The notes under the pieces: model-generated
The model's database searches: none
Told to the model about the DNA's origin: nothing
The model's input: only the letters and a program-made list of their open reading frames with translations
Program-made: the position numbers and the translations under genes
Part shown: in pieces, positions 24,677-31,734 of the stretch
How the letters are laid out: the number at the start of each line of letters is the position of its first letter
Numbering within the stretch: the stretch's first letter is position 1
Assembly: GCA_900316515.1 (NCBI GenBank)
Contig: ONDE01000019.1
Span: forward strand, 1-49,973
From: an uncultured Bacteroidales bacterium
Lineage (GTDB): Bacteria; Bacteroidota; Bacteroidia; Bacteroidales; P3
Reading direction: 5' to 3'
Length of the DNA: 49,973 nucleotides

Positions 24677-25285
24677 ATGCCCAATTGGATTTTTTCATCC
24701 GCCACATTCAGCGGCACAGAAGAGGCTGTCCACAAGCTGATAAAAATCGGTTTGGAGCATTCGGGACTTCCGTCTACAGGAGACCTGAGGCAAGATTTCA
24801 ACCTGCTTGTGGCCGAAGGGAAGTCGCCGGAATTGGACAAAGAAGCGCAAAGGGTTGTTATGACGAAAGGGCTGACGGCGAGGACGTTTCTGCCGATACC
24901 CGAGACATTTATCCTCTACGACACCACCAACCATCCGAACAGGTATCCCGACGCGGTCAAAGAACAGCAAGAGAAGTATGGCGCCGTCGGGTGGTATGAC
25001 TACAACTGTCTGACACTTGGCACCAAGTGGGATTTCGAGCTGACGAATGTCGAACTTGTGGAAAGGGATAATCGATGGCTATTCTACACCGACATCGAAA
25101 CAGCGTGGGATTACCCAGCACAATGGTTTGTTGCCATGAAAGGCCTTGTGTCGGAACTCAAGGTTGATTTCATCGTAGATAACTACTACGACCCCCCTGA
25201 GGACGATGACGATCCATTTGAAGCCTGCCGCATGCATGGCTATGTGGACGACGGCGAAGTCAAGGAGGGCCGTCGCATTGATTGA
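24677..25285 (+). CDS. Api92-like/DUF1281-type protein, 202 aa
   Basis: The opening MPNWIFSSATFSGTEE and the later motif LGTKWD are typical of the Api92-like family, which is frequent in phages and mobile elements; the usual opening is MPNWC, so the Cys is Ile here. The fold is ferredoxin-like. The C-terminus is acidic (PPEDDDDPFE). No signal peptide. The family has no established activity that I can cite. It probably forms a unit with 24055 and the 5'-nucleotidase gene 27 bases downstream. Confidence 0.7.
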   Translation: MPNWIFSSATFSGTEEAVHKLIKIGLEHSGLPSTGDLRQDFNLLVAEGKSPELDKEAQRVVMTKGLTARTFLPIPETFILYDTTNHPNRYPDAVKEQQEKYGAVGWYDYNCLTLGTKWDFELTNVELVERDNRWLFYTDIETAWDYPAQWFVAMKGLVSELKVDFIVDNYYDPPEDDDDPFEACRMHGYVDDGEVKEGRRID

Positions 25286-25312
25286 GAAACAGAGAACCAT
25301 AATAAAACATCT

Positions 25313-25948
25313 ATGATGAAAAAACGCGTATATTTTGATATGGACAATGTCATCGTCGACTTCCGTTCGGGGCTCGACAAGGTTGACGATGCAACGAAGC
25401 AGGCCTATGGGGATAAACCGGACAATATACCCGGCATCTTCGGGCTGATGGAGCCGATGCCTGGAGCCATCGAGGCGCTGCACAGGATTGAAGAACATTA
25501 CGACTGCTATATCCTCTCCACCGCCCCTTGGGCCAATCCGTCGGCATGGGCCGACAAGGTGCGGTGGGTGACCACGCACCTAGACGACATATTACACAAG
25601 AGACTCATCATCAGTCACCACAAGGAATTGCTCCGAGGGGAGTATCTTGTAGACGACCGCCCCAAAAATGGCGCCAGCGAGTTCAGGGGGAAGTGGATCC
25701 CATTCGGCTCTCCGGAATTCCCCGACTGGGCCGCTGTGGAAGACTACCTGTGTTGCAAGGAGATGAAATATAAAGTTGTAGAGGATGGAAAAGAGTGGTA
25801 TACAAACGACTATGAGGAGACGGTGCGCGGTTTCAGCTGGTCTATCTGTATGGCTCGCGATGGCCAATCCCCCCACGGCTTCACCTGTGAGATATTCGAC
25901 AACAAAACAGGCGAGCTGATGCATAGGGAAGCGTATAAATGGGTTTAA
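25313..25948 (+). CDS. 5'(3')-deoxyribonucleotidase-like HAD phosphatase
   Basis: HAD motif I is DMDNVIVDF near residues 9-17, as in the NT5C family that removes the 5' phosphate from deoxyribonucleotides. LSTAPW near residue 65 is motif II, and VDDRPKNGASEF near 115 holds the motif IV acids. The catalytic domain ends near 145; a ~65-residue C-terminal extension (from YKVVEDGKEWYTNDY) is not part of the usual enzyme and I do not recognise it. The start may be ATG 25313 or 25316. Nucleotide depletion would suit a defence role, but a plain salvage role is as likely. Confidence 0.8.
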   Translation: MMKKRVYFDMDNVIVDFRSGLDKVDDATKQAYGDKPDNIPGIFGLMEPMPGAIEALHRIEEHYDCYILSTAPWANPSAWADKVRWVTTHLDDILHKRLIISHHKELLRGEYLVDDRPKNGASEFRGKWIPFGSPEFPDWAAVEDYLCCKEMKYKVVEDGKEWYTNDYEETVRGFSWSICMARDGQSPHGFTCEIFDNKTGELMHREAYKWV

Positions 25949-26013
25949 AGGGTTTAAGAGGTTTAAAGGGTTTAAGAGGTTTAAGAAGTTTAATTGACAA
26001 TGGCTGGTATAAT

Positions 26014-26109
26014 ATGAGTCTTAAAAACCAGCTGGACAAGAACGACGAGAACTTCGAGGCGCTCAAACCTGTGATTGCCCAAGCCGAGAAAGAATATTTC
26101 AAGAAATAG
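26014..26109 (+). CDS. Very small ORF, 31 aa, possibly a gene remnant
   Basis: MSLKNQLDKNDENFEALKP and a short charged helical tail. The same frame is open back to ATG 25939, which overlaps the end of the nucleotidase gene and gives 56 residues; the extra part is encoded by a GGGTTTAAAG repeat (Gly-Leu-Arg/Lys pattern) and is probably not real. It may be the tail of a lost gene. A terminator follows. Confidence 0.35.
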   Translation: MSLKNQLDKNDENFEALKPVIAQAEKEYFKK

Positions 26110-26125
26110 CGCTTTGATAATATGT

Positions 26126-26158
26126 AAAAGGAGCCCTGAGGAGGGCTCCTTTTTTTTT
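26126..26158. terminator. Bidirectional intrinsic terminator
   Basis: AGGAGCCCT (26129-26137), loop GAGG, AGGGCTCCT (26142-26150), then eight T. A-run on the left side serves the minus strand. It separates the plus-strand unit 24055-26109 from the convergent LRR_5 gene ending at 26161. Confidence 0.9.
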
Positions 26159-26160
26159 AT

Positions 26161-26871
26161 TTATGGTGAATGTGTGTGGGTGTTTCTATTCGTGCCAGCA
26201 GCAGGAGTCCGCTCTACAATTAGGTGATGCACCTCTTCGTCAAGGCGTTTCTTGTAATGTTCAGCCATCCCTTCTGGCACCAATATCATGGCCAATCGGT
26301 CGCATTCGTAGAATATTCCTTCACCTATCTCTTCCACAGCACCCTCAAAGTCGGCAATAGTCAGCGACGTGCATCCTTCGAAGGCGATATCGTCGATGAG
26401 GTTCACTGAATCGGGTATTACAATGCGTGTAAGACCAGTGCAACCCGAGAAAGCATTGTCAATCACTTTAACTGAGTTGGGGATTACTATGTTAGTAAGG
26501 CCGGTGCAGCCAGCGAAAGCCCAAGATTTAAGTTCCTCAATTGTATCGGGAAGAGTGATGCTGGTAAGGCCTGTGCAGTCAATGAACGCGCGATCGTCTA
26601 TTGTCTCGACCGAGTTGGGAATCTTAATTTCGGTGAGGCCGGTACAACCGACGAAAGCGCACCAGCCAATTTTCTTTAATGAGTTGGGCAATATGATGTC
26701 GGTGAGATTGGTGCAATCAGAGAAGGCGAGAGCCTCAATTTCCGTTACCGAATCGGGGATGATGACCCATGTAAGTTCGGTACATTGGCTGAAGGCTTTT
26801 TCAGCAATCACCTTCGTTCCTTCGGGTATGAAGCCCGACCCGTTATTTGTTATTTTGTATCCTTTTTTCAT
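26161..26871 (-). CDS. LRR_5 (BspA-like) repeat protein, 236 aa
   Basis: I start at ATG 26871 (MKKGYKITNNGSGFIPEGT), which aligns with the caps of the other LRR_5 proteins; a frame from 26913 would overlap the upstream gene. About eight repeats follow with the pattern IPNSVETIDDRAFIDCTGL. The C-cap reads VPEGMAEHYKKRLDEEVHHL, then IVERTP. No signal peptide. It lies 4 bases behind the stop of 27259, so both form an operon. The terminator at 26126 closes it. Confidence 0.85.
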   Translation of the reverse strand: MKKGYKITNNGSGFIPEGTKVIAEKAFSQCTELTWVIIPDSVTEIEALAFSDCTNLTDIILPNSLKKIGWCAFVGCTGLTEIKIPNSVETIDDRAFIDCTGLTSITLPDTIEELKSWAFAGCTGLTNIVIPNSVKVIDNAFSGCTGLTRIVIPDSVNLIDDIAFEGCTSLTIADFEGAVEEIGEGIFYECDRLAMILVPEGMAEHYKKRLDEEVHHLIVERTPAAGTNRNTHTHSP

Positions 26872-26875
26872 TATC

Positions 26876-27259
26876 TTAATACTTCTCACATAGTTTTGAA
26901 TCGAACGAATCATGCAACTTGCCGCCGATGTGCTTGATGTCTTTCAGTTGCATATCCTTCGTTATGCGACAATTGCCATATCTGGGATAGATGTCGACGA
27001 AGCAGCCATCGACGAAGCAGTCGGTGAGGGCCTTCTCGGCTTCGCCCACCGTCATACTGCTGTCGAGCATCAGCTCGGCAGCGTGGTCGGGGTTAATGAA
27101 TCCCTTCAGCGGCACCTCGTCGAGCTGGCGCCGCTTGTTGTGGATGATACGCACTTCGGCTTTCCCATCGAAAAGATAATCAAAGAAATGACTGAACTCG
27201 CCGACGGTCACCTCGTCGGTGATGCTCAGCCCGTTTTCTACTTTGTTTCCTTTTTTCAT
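26876..27259 (-). CDS. Hypothetical protein, 127 aa
   Basis: I do not recognise the family. The start at 27259 (MKKGNKVENGLSI) is preferred over 27268 because it lines up with the MKKGYKITNNGSG opening of the next gene, hinting at a related N-terminal cap. The rest is a mixed alpha/beta soluble protein with EVRIIHNKRRQLDEVPLKGF in the middle. It is followed at once by the LRR_5 gene. Upstream, only a base or so away, ends the DUF2779 relic. Confidence 0.6.
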   Translation of the reverse strand: MKKGNKVENGLSITDEVTVGEFSHFFDYLFDGKAEVRIIHNKRRQLDEVPLKGFINPDHAAELMLDSSMTVGEAEKALTDCFVDGCFVDIYPRYGNCRITKDMQLKDIKHIGGKLHDSFDSKLCEKY

Positions 27260-27260
27260 A

Positions 27261-27353
27261 TTAGACATGCATCAGTTTGTCCCACACTTTGACCATTGCC
27301 CAGGTATCGAGGTTGCAGTACTCTAATAGCGATTGGCGGGCGGCGTCAGCTGT
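27261..27353 (-). pseudogene. C-terminal relic of a DUF2779 gene
   Basis: On the minus strand the frame from 27353 to the stop at 27261-27263 encodes TADAARQSLLEYCNLDTWAM and then VKVWDKL. This matches the last residues of the DUF2779 protein at 18620-20155 (RRSLLKYCKLDTWAMVKVWEKL). An in-frame stop and unrelated sequence precede it, so nothing else of the gene survives. It abuts the 27259 gene, as the ATPase relic abuts the 1724 unit. Confidence 0.85.
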
Positions 27354-27404
27354 TTAATTGAATTAATAATCCGTTCTATCATTTTTTTACTGACATTCTC
27401 AGAT

Positions 27405-27737
27405 TTATTCCCACGGGTTTATATCATCATTTCGAATAATGTTGGTGATAAAGCCATTGACTGTTAACGGTTCGAGAGTGAGTGTTTCGAATGGGTAGTC
27501 CTCGGTGATAGTGAACGTCCGACGGCTATCGGTGAACTCCAACCTGACTGTGCCCTTGGGCAGCTTTACCATTTCCAAATTGGAGCATCCGAGAAAGACT
27601 CCGGCGGCAATCTGCTTTACCGATGCCGGGAGCACTACCGACGTCAGGTCGGTTCTCTCGCGGAACACATCCGTTCTAACTACTTTTGTCCCTTCGGGTA
27701 TGATACCCTCTCCGTTTTTGATTTCGTATGTTGCCAT
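27405..27737 (-). CDS. Short LRR_5-type protein, 110 aa
   Basis: It opens with the family cap MATYEIKNGEGIIPEGT and has only about two LRR_5 repeats (VVLPASVKQIAAGVFLGCSNL). A different C-terminus follows (TVNGFITNIIRNDDINPWE), without the KADYYK cap, so it may be a truncated or rearranged member. No signal peptide. Its promoter is the minus-strand -7 box at 27758. Confidence 0.75.
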   Translation of the reverse strand: MATYEIKNGEGIIPEGTKVVRTDVFRERTDLTSVVLPASVKQIAAGVFLGCSNLEMVKLPKGTVRLEFTDSRRTFTITEDYPFETLTLEPLTVNGFITNIIRNDDINPWE

Positions 27738-27757
27738 ATAATTTTAATTAAGAATTG

Positions 27758-27765
27758 CAAAGTTA
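27758..27765 (-). promoter_or_regulatory. -7 box for the 27737 gene
   Basis: TAACTTTG on the minus strand, 21 bases before the ATG. No clear TTTG -33 box. Confidence 0.65.
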
Positions 27766-27808
27766 CAAATTAATATCGGTAAGCCTAAATTAAAAACACA
27801 AGTCGCTG

Positions 27809-27919
27809 TTACACAATATATCCAGCATCTTGCCACCTTAATCCTTCATTTCTTTTCTCCATTAATATAGTAACGTTTTCTATTTTTTCAAAACAAATCG
27901 CATTTTGTTCATAATCCAT
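27809..27919 (-). CDS. Possible 36-aa ORF in the 27738-28301 gap
   Basis: An AT-rich frame MDYEQNAICFEKIENV and onward to TAA, followed by the promoter of the 27737 gene. Codon pattern is plausible but there is no homologue I know. Apart from this ORF, the terminator at 28094 and the DUF1846 relic, I see nothing in this 560-base gap. Confidence 0.25.
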   Translation of the reverse strand: MDYEQNAICFEKIENVTILMEKRNEGLRWQDAGYIV

Positions 27920-28093
27920 AAAGACGATCGTGGCAAATAAAAACCGCCACAAATACTAAAAGTCCTTGAATGTGGTCGTTACGGATTTGAACTTTTTTGC
28001 TTTGCAAGTTAGAGATTTGAGACTATCTCCACCAGTGGCTTTTGGAATATATTGTGCCGAAACATTAAATCATCAAAAAACGGTATGATCTAT

Positions 28094-28132
28094 AAAGAAC
28101 AAGCAGGAGTCTTGGGCTCCTGCTTGTTCTTT
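28094..28132. terminator. Strong bidirectional terminator
   Basis: AAAGAACAAGCAGGAG (28094-28109) pairs perfectly with 28117-28132 across a 7-base loop, with T-rich ends on both strands. It closes the minus-strand purF transcription unit, about 170 bases beyond the purF stop. Confidence 0.9.
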
Positions 28133-28145
28133 TGTATGAATTGGT

Positions 28146-28310
28146 GTGTTCAGTCTTTGCGTACGGGCTGGCCTTCGGTCCACCTGTCTGCGCCTCGGGA
28201 AAGTCAACGAGTTGCCTCTCCGCTCGGCTTTTGAACAGGTTCACTGGTCAGGCCGACACCGAGTTTCTTGGATATCTTTCGGTTGATTTCGCTGGTTATG
28301 TCTACTTGTC
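28146..28310 (-). pseudogene. C-terminal relic of a DUF1846 gene
   Basis: From the purF stop codon onward the minus strand encodes DITSEINRKISKKLGVGL then TSEPV, nearly the end of the DUF1846 protein at 34072 (VMTSEVDRKIFKKLGVGL). About 66 unrelated bases with a stop interrupt it, and the final VRKD plus stop reappears at 28146-28168. DNA identity to the tail of the intact gene is about 80% over 65 bases by hand count. The stretch between the relic and the intact gene holds purF, pyrG and the glutamine synthetase gene. Confidence 0.85.
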
Positions 28311-30038
28311 GATATAGTTTACGAAGGCTAGGTTGACGAGGCGGGTGCCGCCGGGGGTGGGGTAGTGGCCGGTAAAGTACCAGTCGCCGGGGTGGTTGGG
28401 ACAAGCCTCGTGCAGCCCTTCGATGCTTTGGAAGACCAACTCGACGGGAGCCTGCATGTCCTCGGGGCGGAGCATCTCCACAATCTTACGGTTGATTTCC
28501 TCGACGGTGAAGGGCTCGTAGATGGCTCGCACGCGGTTTTGCATCTCTTCATTAGGACGCTTTAACTCTTCTTTGCAGGCCTGGTAGGTGTCGGCTACCA
28601 GTTGTCGCATGCCTCGTTCCTCGATGAGGGCCATCGTGGCGCGGAAGGCACAGAACTCCTCCAGGCGCGGCATGTCGATGCCGTAGTAGTCGGGGTAGCG
28701 TATCTGCGGAGAGCTGCTGACCATCACGATTTTCTTGGGGTGCAACCGGTCGAGGATCTTGAAGATGCTCTCGCGCAGCGTGGTGCCTCGCACAATGCTG
28801 TCGTCGATGATGACGAGGTTGTCCTCGTAAGGCCGCAGGGAGCCGTAGCTGATGTCGTAGACGTGGGCGGCGAGGTCGTTACGCTCGCTGTTGTCAGCGA
28901 TGAAGGTACGCATCTTGATGTCTTTCCACACCACCTTTTCCGTCCTCACCTCGTCGTGAAGTTTACGAAAGCCGTCGGTGATGCCGTAGTAGGCCACCTC
29001 GGCGGTGTTGGGGATGTAGGAGAAGACGGTGTTCTCGATGTCGCCATCGATGGCACGCAGGATGGCGGGAGTCAGCTGCTCTCCCAGTCGTTTGCGTTCT
29101 TGGTAGATGTCGCGGTCGGAGCCTCGGCTGAAGTAGATGCGTTCAAAACTGCAGGCGCTCAGCTGCCTGGCAGGCATAATCTGTTCCAAATGACTTTCGC
29201 CGTTGCGACGCACGATGAGGGCCTCGCCGGGCATCAGTTCGTGGACATCGTCGCACTGGAGGTTGAAAGTTGTTTGCAGCACGGGGCGCTCGCTGGCCAC
29301 AGCCACTATCTCGTCGTCGCGATAGTAGAACGCCGGACGGATGCCCCAGGGGTCGCGCACGGAAAACATCTCGCCGCTGCCCGTGAGGCCGCACATCACA
29401 TAGCCGCCGTCGTAGTGTTCCATCGTGGTGCGCAGCACATTGGCCATCTCCACATGGTTGTCGATATAACTCGTGATGTCGATGCCTTCAAGACCCTTGG
29501 CTTTTGCCTCCACAAAGAGCCGTTCCACCTCGCGGTCGAGGCGGTGTCCCATCAGTTCAAGCGTGAGGTACGAGTCGCCGTAGATACGCGGTGACTGGCC
29601 TTGGGCGGTGAGGAATTGGAAGACCTCGTCGATGTTGGTCATATTGAAGTTGCCACAGAGGCAGAGGTTCTTGGCCCGCCAGTTGTTGCGGCGCAGGAAG
29701 GGATGCACATACTGCAATCCGCATTTGCCTGTGGTGGAATAGCGCAGATGGCCCATCAACAATTCGCCGGACATCTCCTCTGTCACATGGGAGAAAATCT
29801 CCGTGATGGCGTCCTTGCCCTCGGCTCTCTCGCGGAACATATACTCTGTGCCGGGCTCGTTGGTCAGGCTCACCGAGGCAATGCCGGCGCCCTCCTGACC
29901 ACGGTTGTGCTGCTTCTCCATCATCAGATAGAGCTTGTTGAATCCGTAGGCCCACGTGCCGTACTTCTGGACGTAGTAATCGAGCGGCTTCAGCAGGCGT
30001 ATCATCGCTACGCCGCATTCATGCTTCAGCTGTTCCAT
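28302..30038 (-). CDS. purF: Amidophosphoribosyltransferase
   Basis: This enzyme makes phosphoribosylamine from PRPP and glutamine, the first step of purine synthesis. The N-terminal glutaminase has its Cys nucleophile at residue 8 (HECGVAMI), which would become exposed after removal of a short leader. The phosphoribosyltransferase part has the PRPP motif VIIDDSIVRGTTLRESI near residue 400. At 578 residues it is longer than E. coli PurF, as is usual for one Bacteroidetes type. The start is 2 bases beyond the pyrG stop, so purF, pyrG and perhaps the glutamine synthetase gene form a minus-strand operon of glutamine-linked genes. Confidence 0.9.
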   Translation of the reverse strand: MEQLKHECGVAMIRLLKPLDYYVQKYGTWAYGFNKLYLMMEKQHNRGQEGAGIASVSLTNEPGTEYMFRERAEGKDAITEIFSHVTEEMSGELLMGHLRYSTTGKCGLQYVHPFLRRNNWRAKNLCLCGNFNMTNIDEVFQFLTAQGQSPRIYGDSYLTLELMGHRLDREVERLFVEAKAKGLEGIDITSYIDNHVEMANVLRTTMEHYDGGYVMCGLTGSGEMFSVRDPWGIRPAFYYRDDEIVAVASERPVLQTTFNLQCDDVHELMPGEALIVRRNGESHLEQIMPARQLSACSFERIYFSRGSDRDIYQERKRLGEQLTPAILRAIDGDIENTVFSYIPNTAEVAYYGITDGFRKLHDEVRTEKVVWKDIKMRTFIADNSERNDLAAHVYDISYGSLRPYEDNLVIIDDSIVRGTTLRESIFKILDRLHPKKIVMVSSSPQIRYPDYYGIDMPRLEEFCAFRATMALIEERGMRQLVADTYQACKEELKRPNEEMQNRVRAIYEPFTVEEINRKIVEMLRPEDMQAPVELVFQSIEGLHEACPNHPGDWYFTGHYPTPGGTRLVNLAFVNYIDK

Positions 30039-30039
30039 A

Positions 30040-31635
30040 TCAGATGCAGGCTTTGACGAACGACATGAACAGCGGGTGCGGATTCAGCACCGACGAGCTG
30101 TATTCGGGGTGGAACTGCGTGCCGATATACCAGCGTTTCTCAGGTATCTCCACTATCTCCACCAGGTCGGCGGCGGGGTTGATACCGACACACTTCATAC
30201 CCTTTGCCTCATATTCCTTCTTGAAGGCATTGTTGAACTCGTAGCGATGACGGTGGCGCTCCTTGATAAGCGTTTCTTTGCCGTAGGCCTCATAAACGCG
30301 GCTTCCCTCTTTGAGCTGGCAGTCGTAGGCACCCAGTCGCATGGTGCCGCCCATCTGGGTGATGCTCTTCTGCTCCTCCATGATGTCGATGACATTATGG
30401 GGAGTCTTCTCGTCCATCTCGCGGCTGTTGGCGTCCTTATATCCCAGCACGTTGCGGGCGAACTCGATGACCATCATCTGCATGCCGAGGCAGATGCCGA
30501 AGGTGGGGATGTCGTGCGTGCGTGTATATTCGGCTGCGATGATCTTGCCCTCGATGCCGCGTGTGCCGAATCCCGGACAGATGACGATGCCCGCCAGTCC
30601 TTCGAGTTTCTCGCCCACATTCTCCCGGGTGATTTCCTCGCTGTTCACGAAGTGCAGTTTGGCTTTTACGTCGTTGTAGATGCCGGCCAGGTTGAGGCTC
30701 TCGCGAATGCTCTTGTAGGCGTCCTGCAGGTCGTACTTGCCCACCAGCCCGATGTGCACCTCGCGTTGGGCGTTGCGTTGCTTGTCGAGGAAGTCGTGCC
30801 AAGCCTTCATCTCCGGAGTCTCGCCCACTGGGATGCCTATCTTGCGCAGGATGGCGGCATCCAATCCCTGTTTCTGCATATTCACCGGCACCTCGTAGAT
30901 GCTCGGCATATCCTCGCTCTGCACCACACATTCGAGGTCCACGTTACAGAACGACGCCACCTTCATGCGCATGTGGTCGTCGAGGTGACGCTCGGTGCGG
31001 AGCACGAGGATGTCTGGCTGGATACCCATGCTTTGCAATTCCTTTACGCTGTGCTGCGTGGGCTTGGTCTTCAGCTCGTCGGCAGCCTTCAAATAAGGCA
31101 CATAGGTGAGGTGAACACAGACGGCGTTGCGACCCAGCTGCCAGCGCAGCTGACGGATGGCCTCCATGAAAGGGGCGCTCTCGATGTCGCCGATGGTGCC
31201 GCCCACCTCGGTGATGACAAAGTCCAGTTGCTCGTACTTTTCGTCCTCACGCAGCATGCGACGCTTGATTTCGTCAGTGATATGCGGCACCACCTGGATG
31301 GTCTTGCCCAAGTAGTCGCCCTTGCGCTCGCGGTCGATGACCGTCTTGTATATGCGACCGGTGGTGATGCTGTTGTTGCGTGTGGTGTGGATACCCGTGA
31401 AGCGCTCGTAGTGCCCGAGGTCGAGGTCGGTCTCCATGCCGTCCACCGTCACGTAGCACTCGCCGTGCTCGTAGGGGTTCAGGGTGCCGGGGTCGATGTT
31501 GATGTAGGGGTCGAATTTTTGAATAGTGACCTTATAGCCGCGTGCCTGCAGCAGACGGCCGATGCTGGCGGAGATTATGCCCTTCCCAAGAGAGGAAACC
31601 ACTCCGCCCGTAACGAAGATGTACTTTGTGTCCAT
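30040..31635 (-). CDS. pyrG: CTP synthase
   Basis: The start MDTKYIFVTGGVVSSLGKG is the standard CTP synthase opening; the longer frame to 31680 needs a TTG and is rejected. The synthetase domain has the nucleotide loop GGVVSSLGKG and KFDPYINIDPGTLNPYEHGE. The glutaminase domain has its Cys in FGICLGMQ and the His/Glu pair in GTQFHPEY. The length of 531 residues is normal. It converts UTP to CTP with glutamine as nitrogen donor. Confidence 0.95.
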   Translation of the reverse strand: MDTKYIFVTGGVVSSLGKGIISASIGRLLQARGYKVTIQKFDPYINIDPGTLNPYEHGECYVTVDGMETDLDLGHYERFTGIHTTRNNSITTGRIYKTVIDRERKGDYLGKTIQVVPHITDEIKRRMLREDEKYEQLDFVITEVGGTIGDIESAPFMEAIRQLRWQLGRNAVCVHLTYVPYLKAADELKTKPTQHSVKELQSMGIQPDILVLRTERHLDDHMRMKVASFCNVDLECVVQSEDMPSIYEVPVNMQKQGLDAAILRKIGIPVGETPEMKAWHDFLDKQRNAQREVHIGLVGKYDLQDAYKSIRESLNLAGIYNDVKAKLHFVNSEEITRENVGEKLEGLAGIVICPGFGTRGIEGKIIAAEYTRTHDIPTFGICLGMQMMVIEFARNVLGYKDANSREMDEKTPHNVIDIMEEQKSITQMGGTMRLGAYDCQLKEGSRVYEAYGKETLIKERHRHRYEFNNAFKKEYEAKGMKCVGINPAADLVEIVEIPEKRWYIGTQFHPEYSSSVLNPHPLFMSFVKACI

Positions 31636-31734
31636 AAGATGATAAAAATATATATTATTGTTTGATTGCTTTTTCGCCAATTTGATTTAATTAAGCGGTG
31701 CTCAAGGCCGCTTCCTGCGGTCGGGCAGGATTGG

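Noticed and set aside
25939..26013. Upstream Gly-Leu-Arg-rich part of the 26014 ORF
   Set aside because: It is encoded by a GGGTTTAAAG repeat and overlaps the nucleotidase gene, so it is more likely an intergenic repeat than protein.
27960..28035. tRNA-like stretch on the minus strand (GTTCAAATC)
   Set aside because: The remaining arms do not fold into a cloverleaf and no acceptor stem can be formed.
30076..31665. A 529-aa plus-strand open frame opposite pyrG
   Set aside because: It mirrors the codon pattern of pyrG, is His/Val/Leu-rich and has no family features; it is an antisense shadow.
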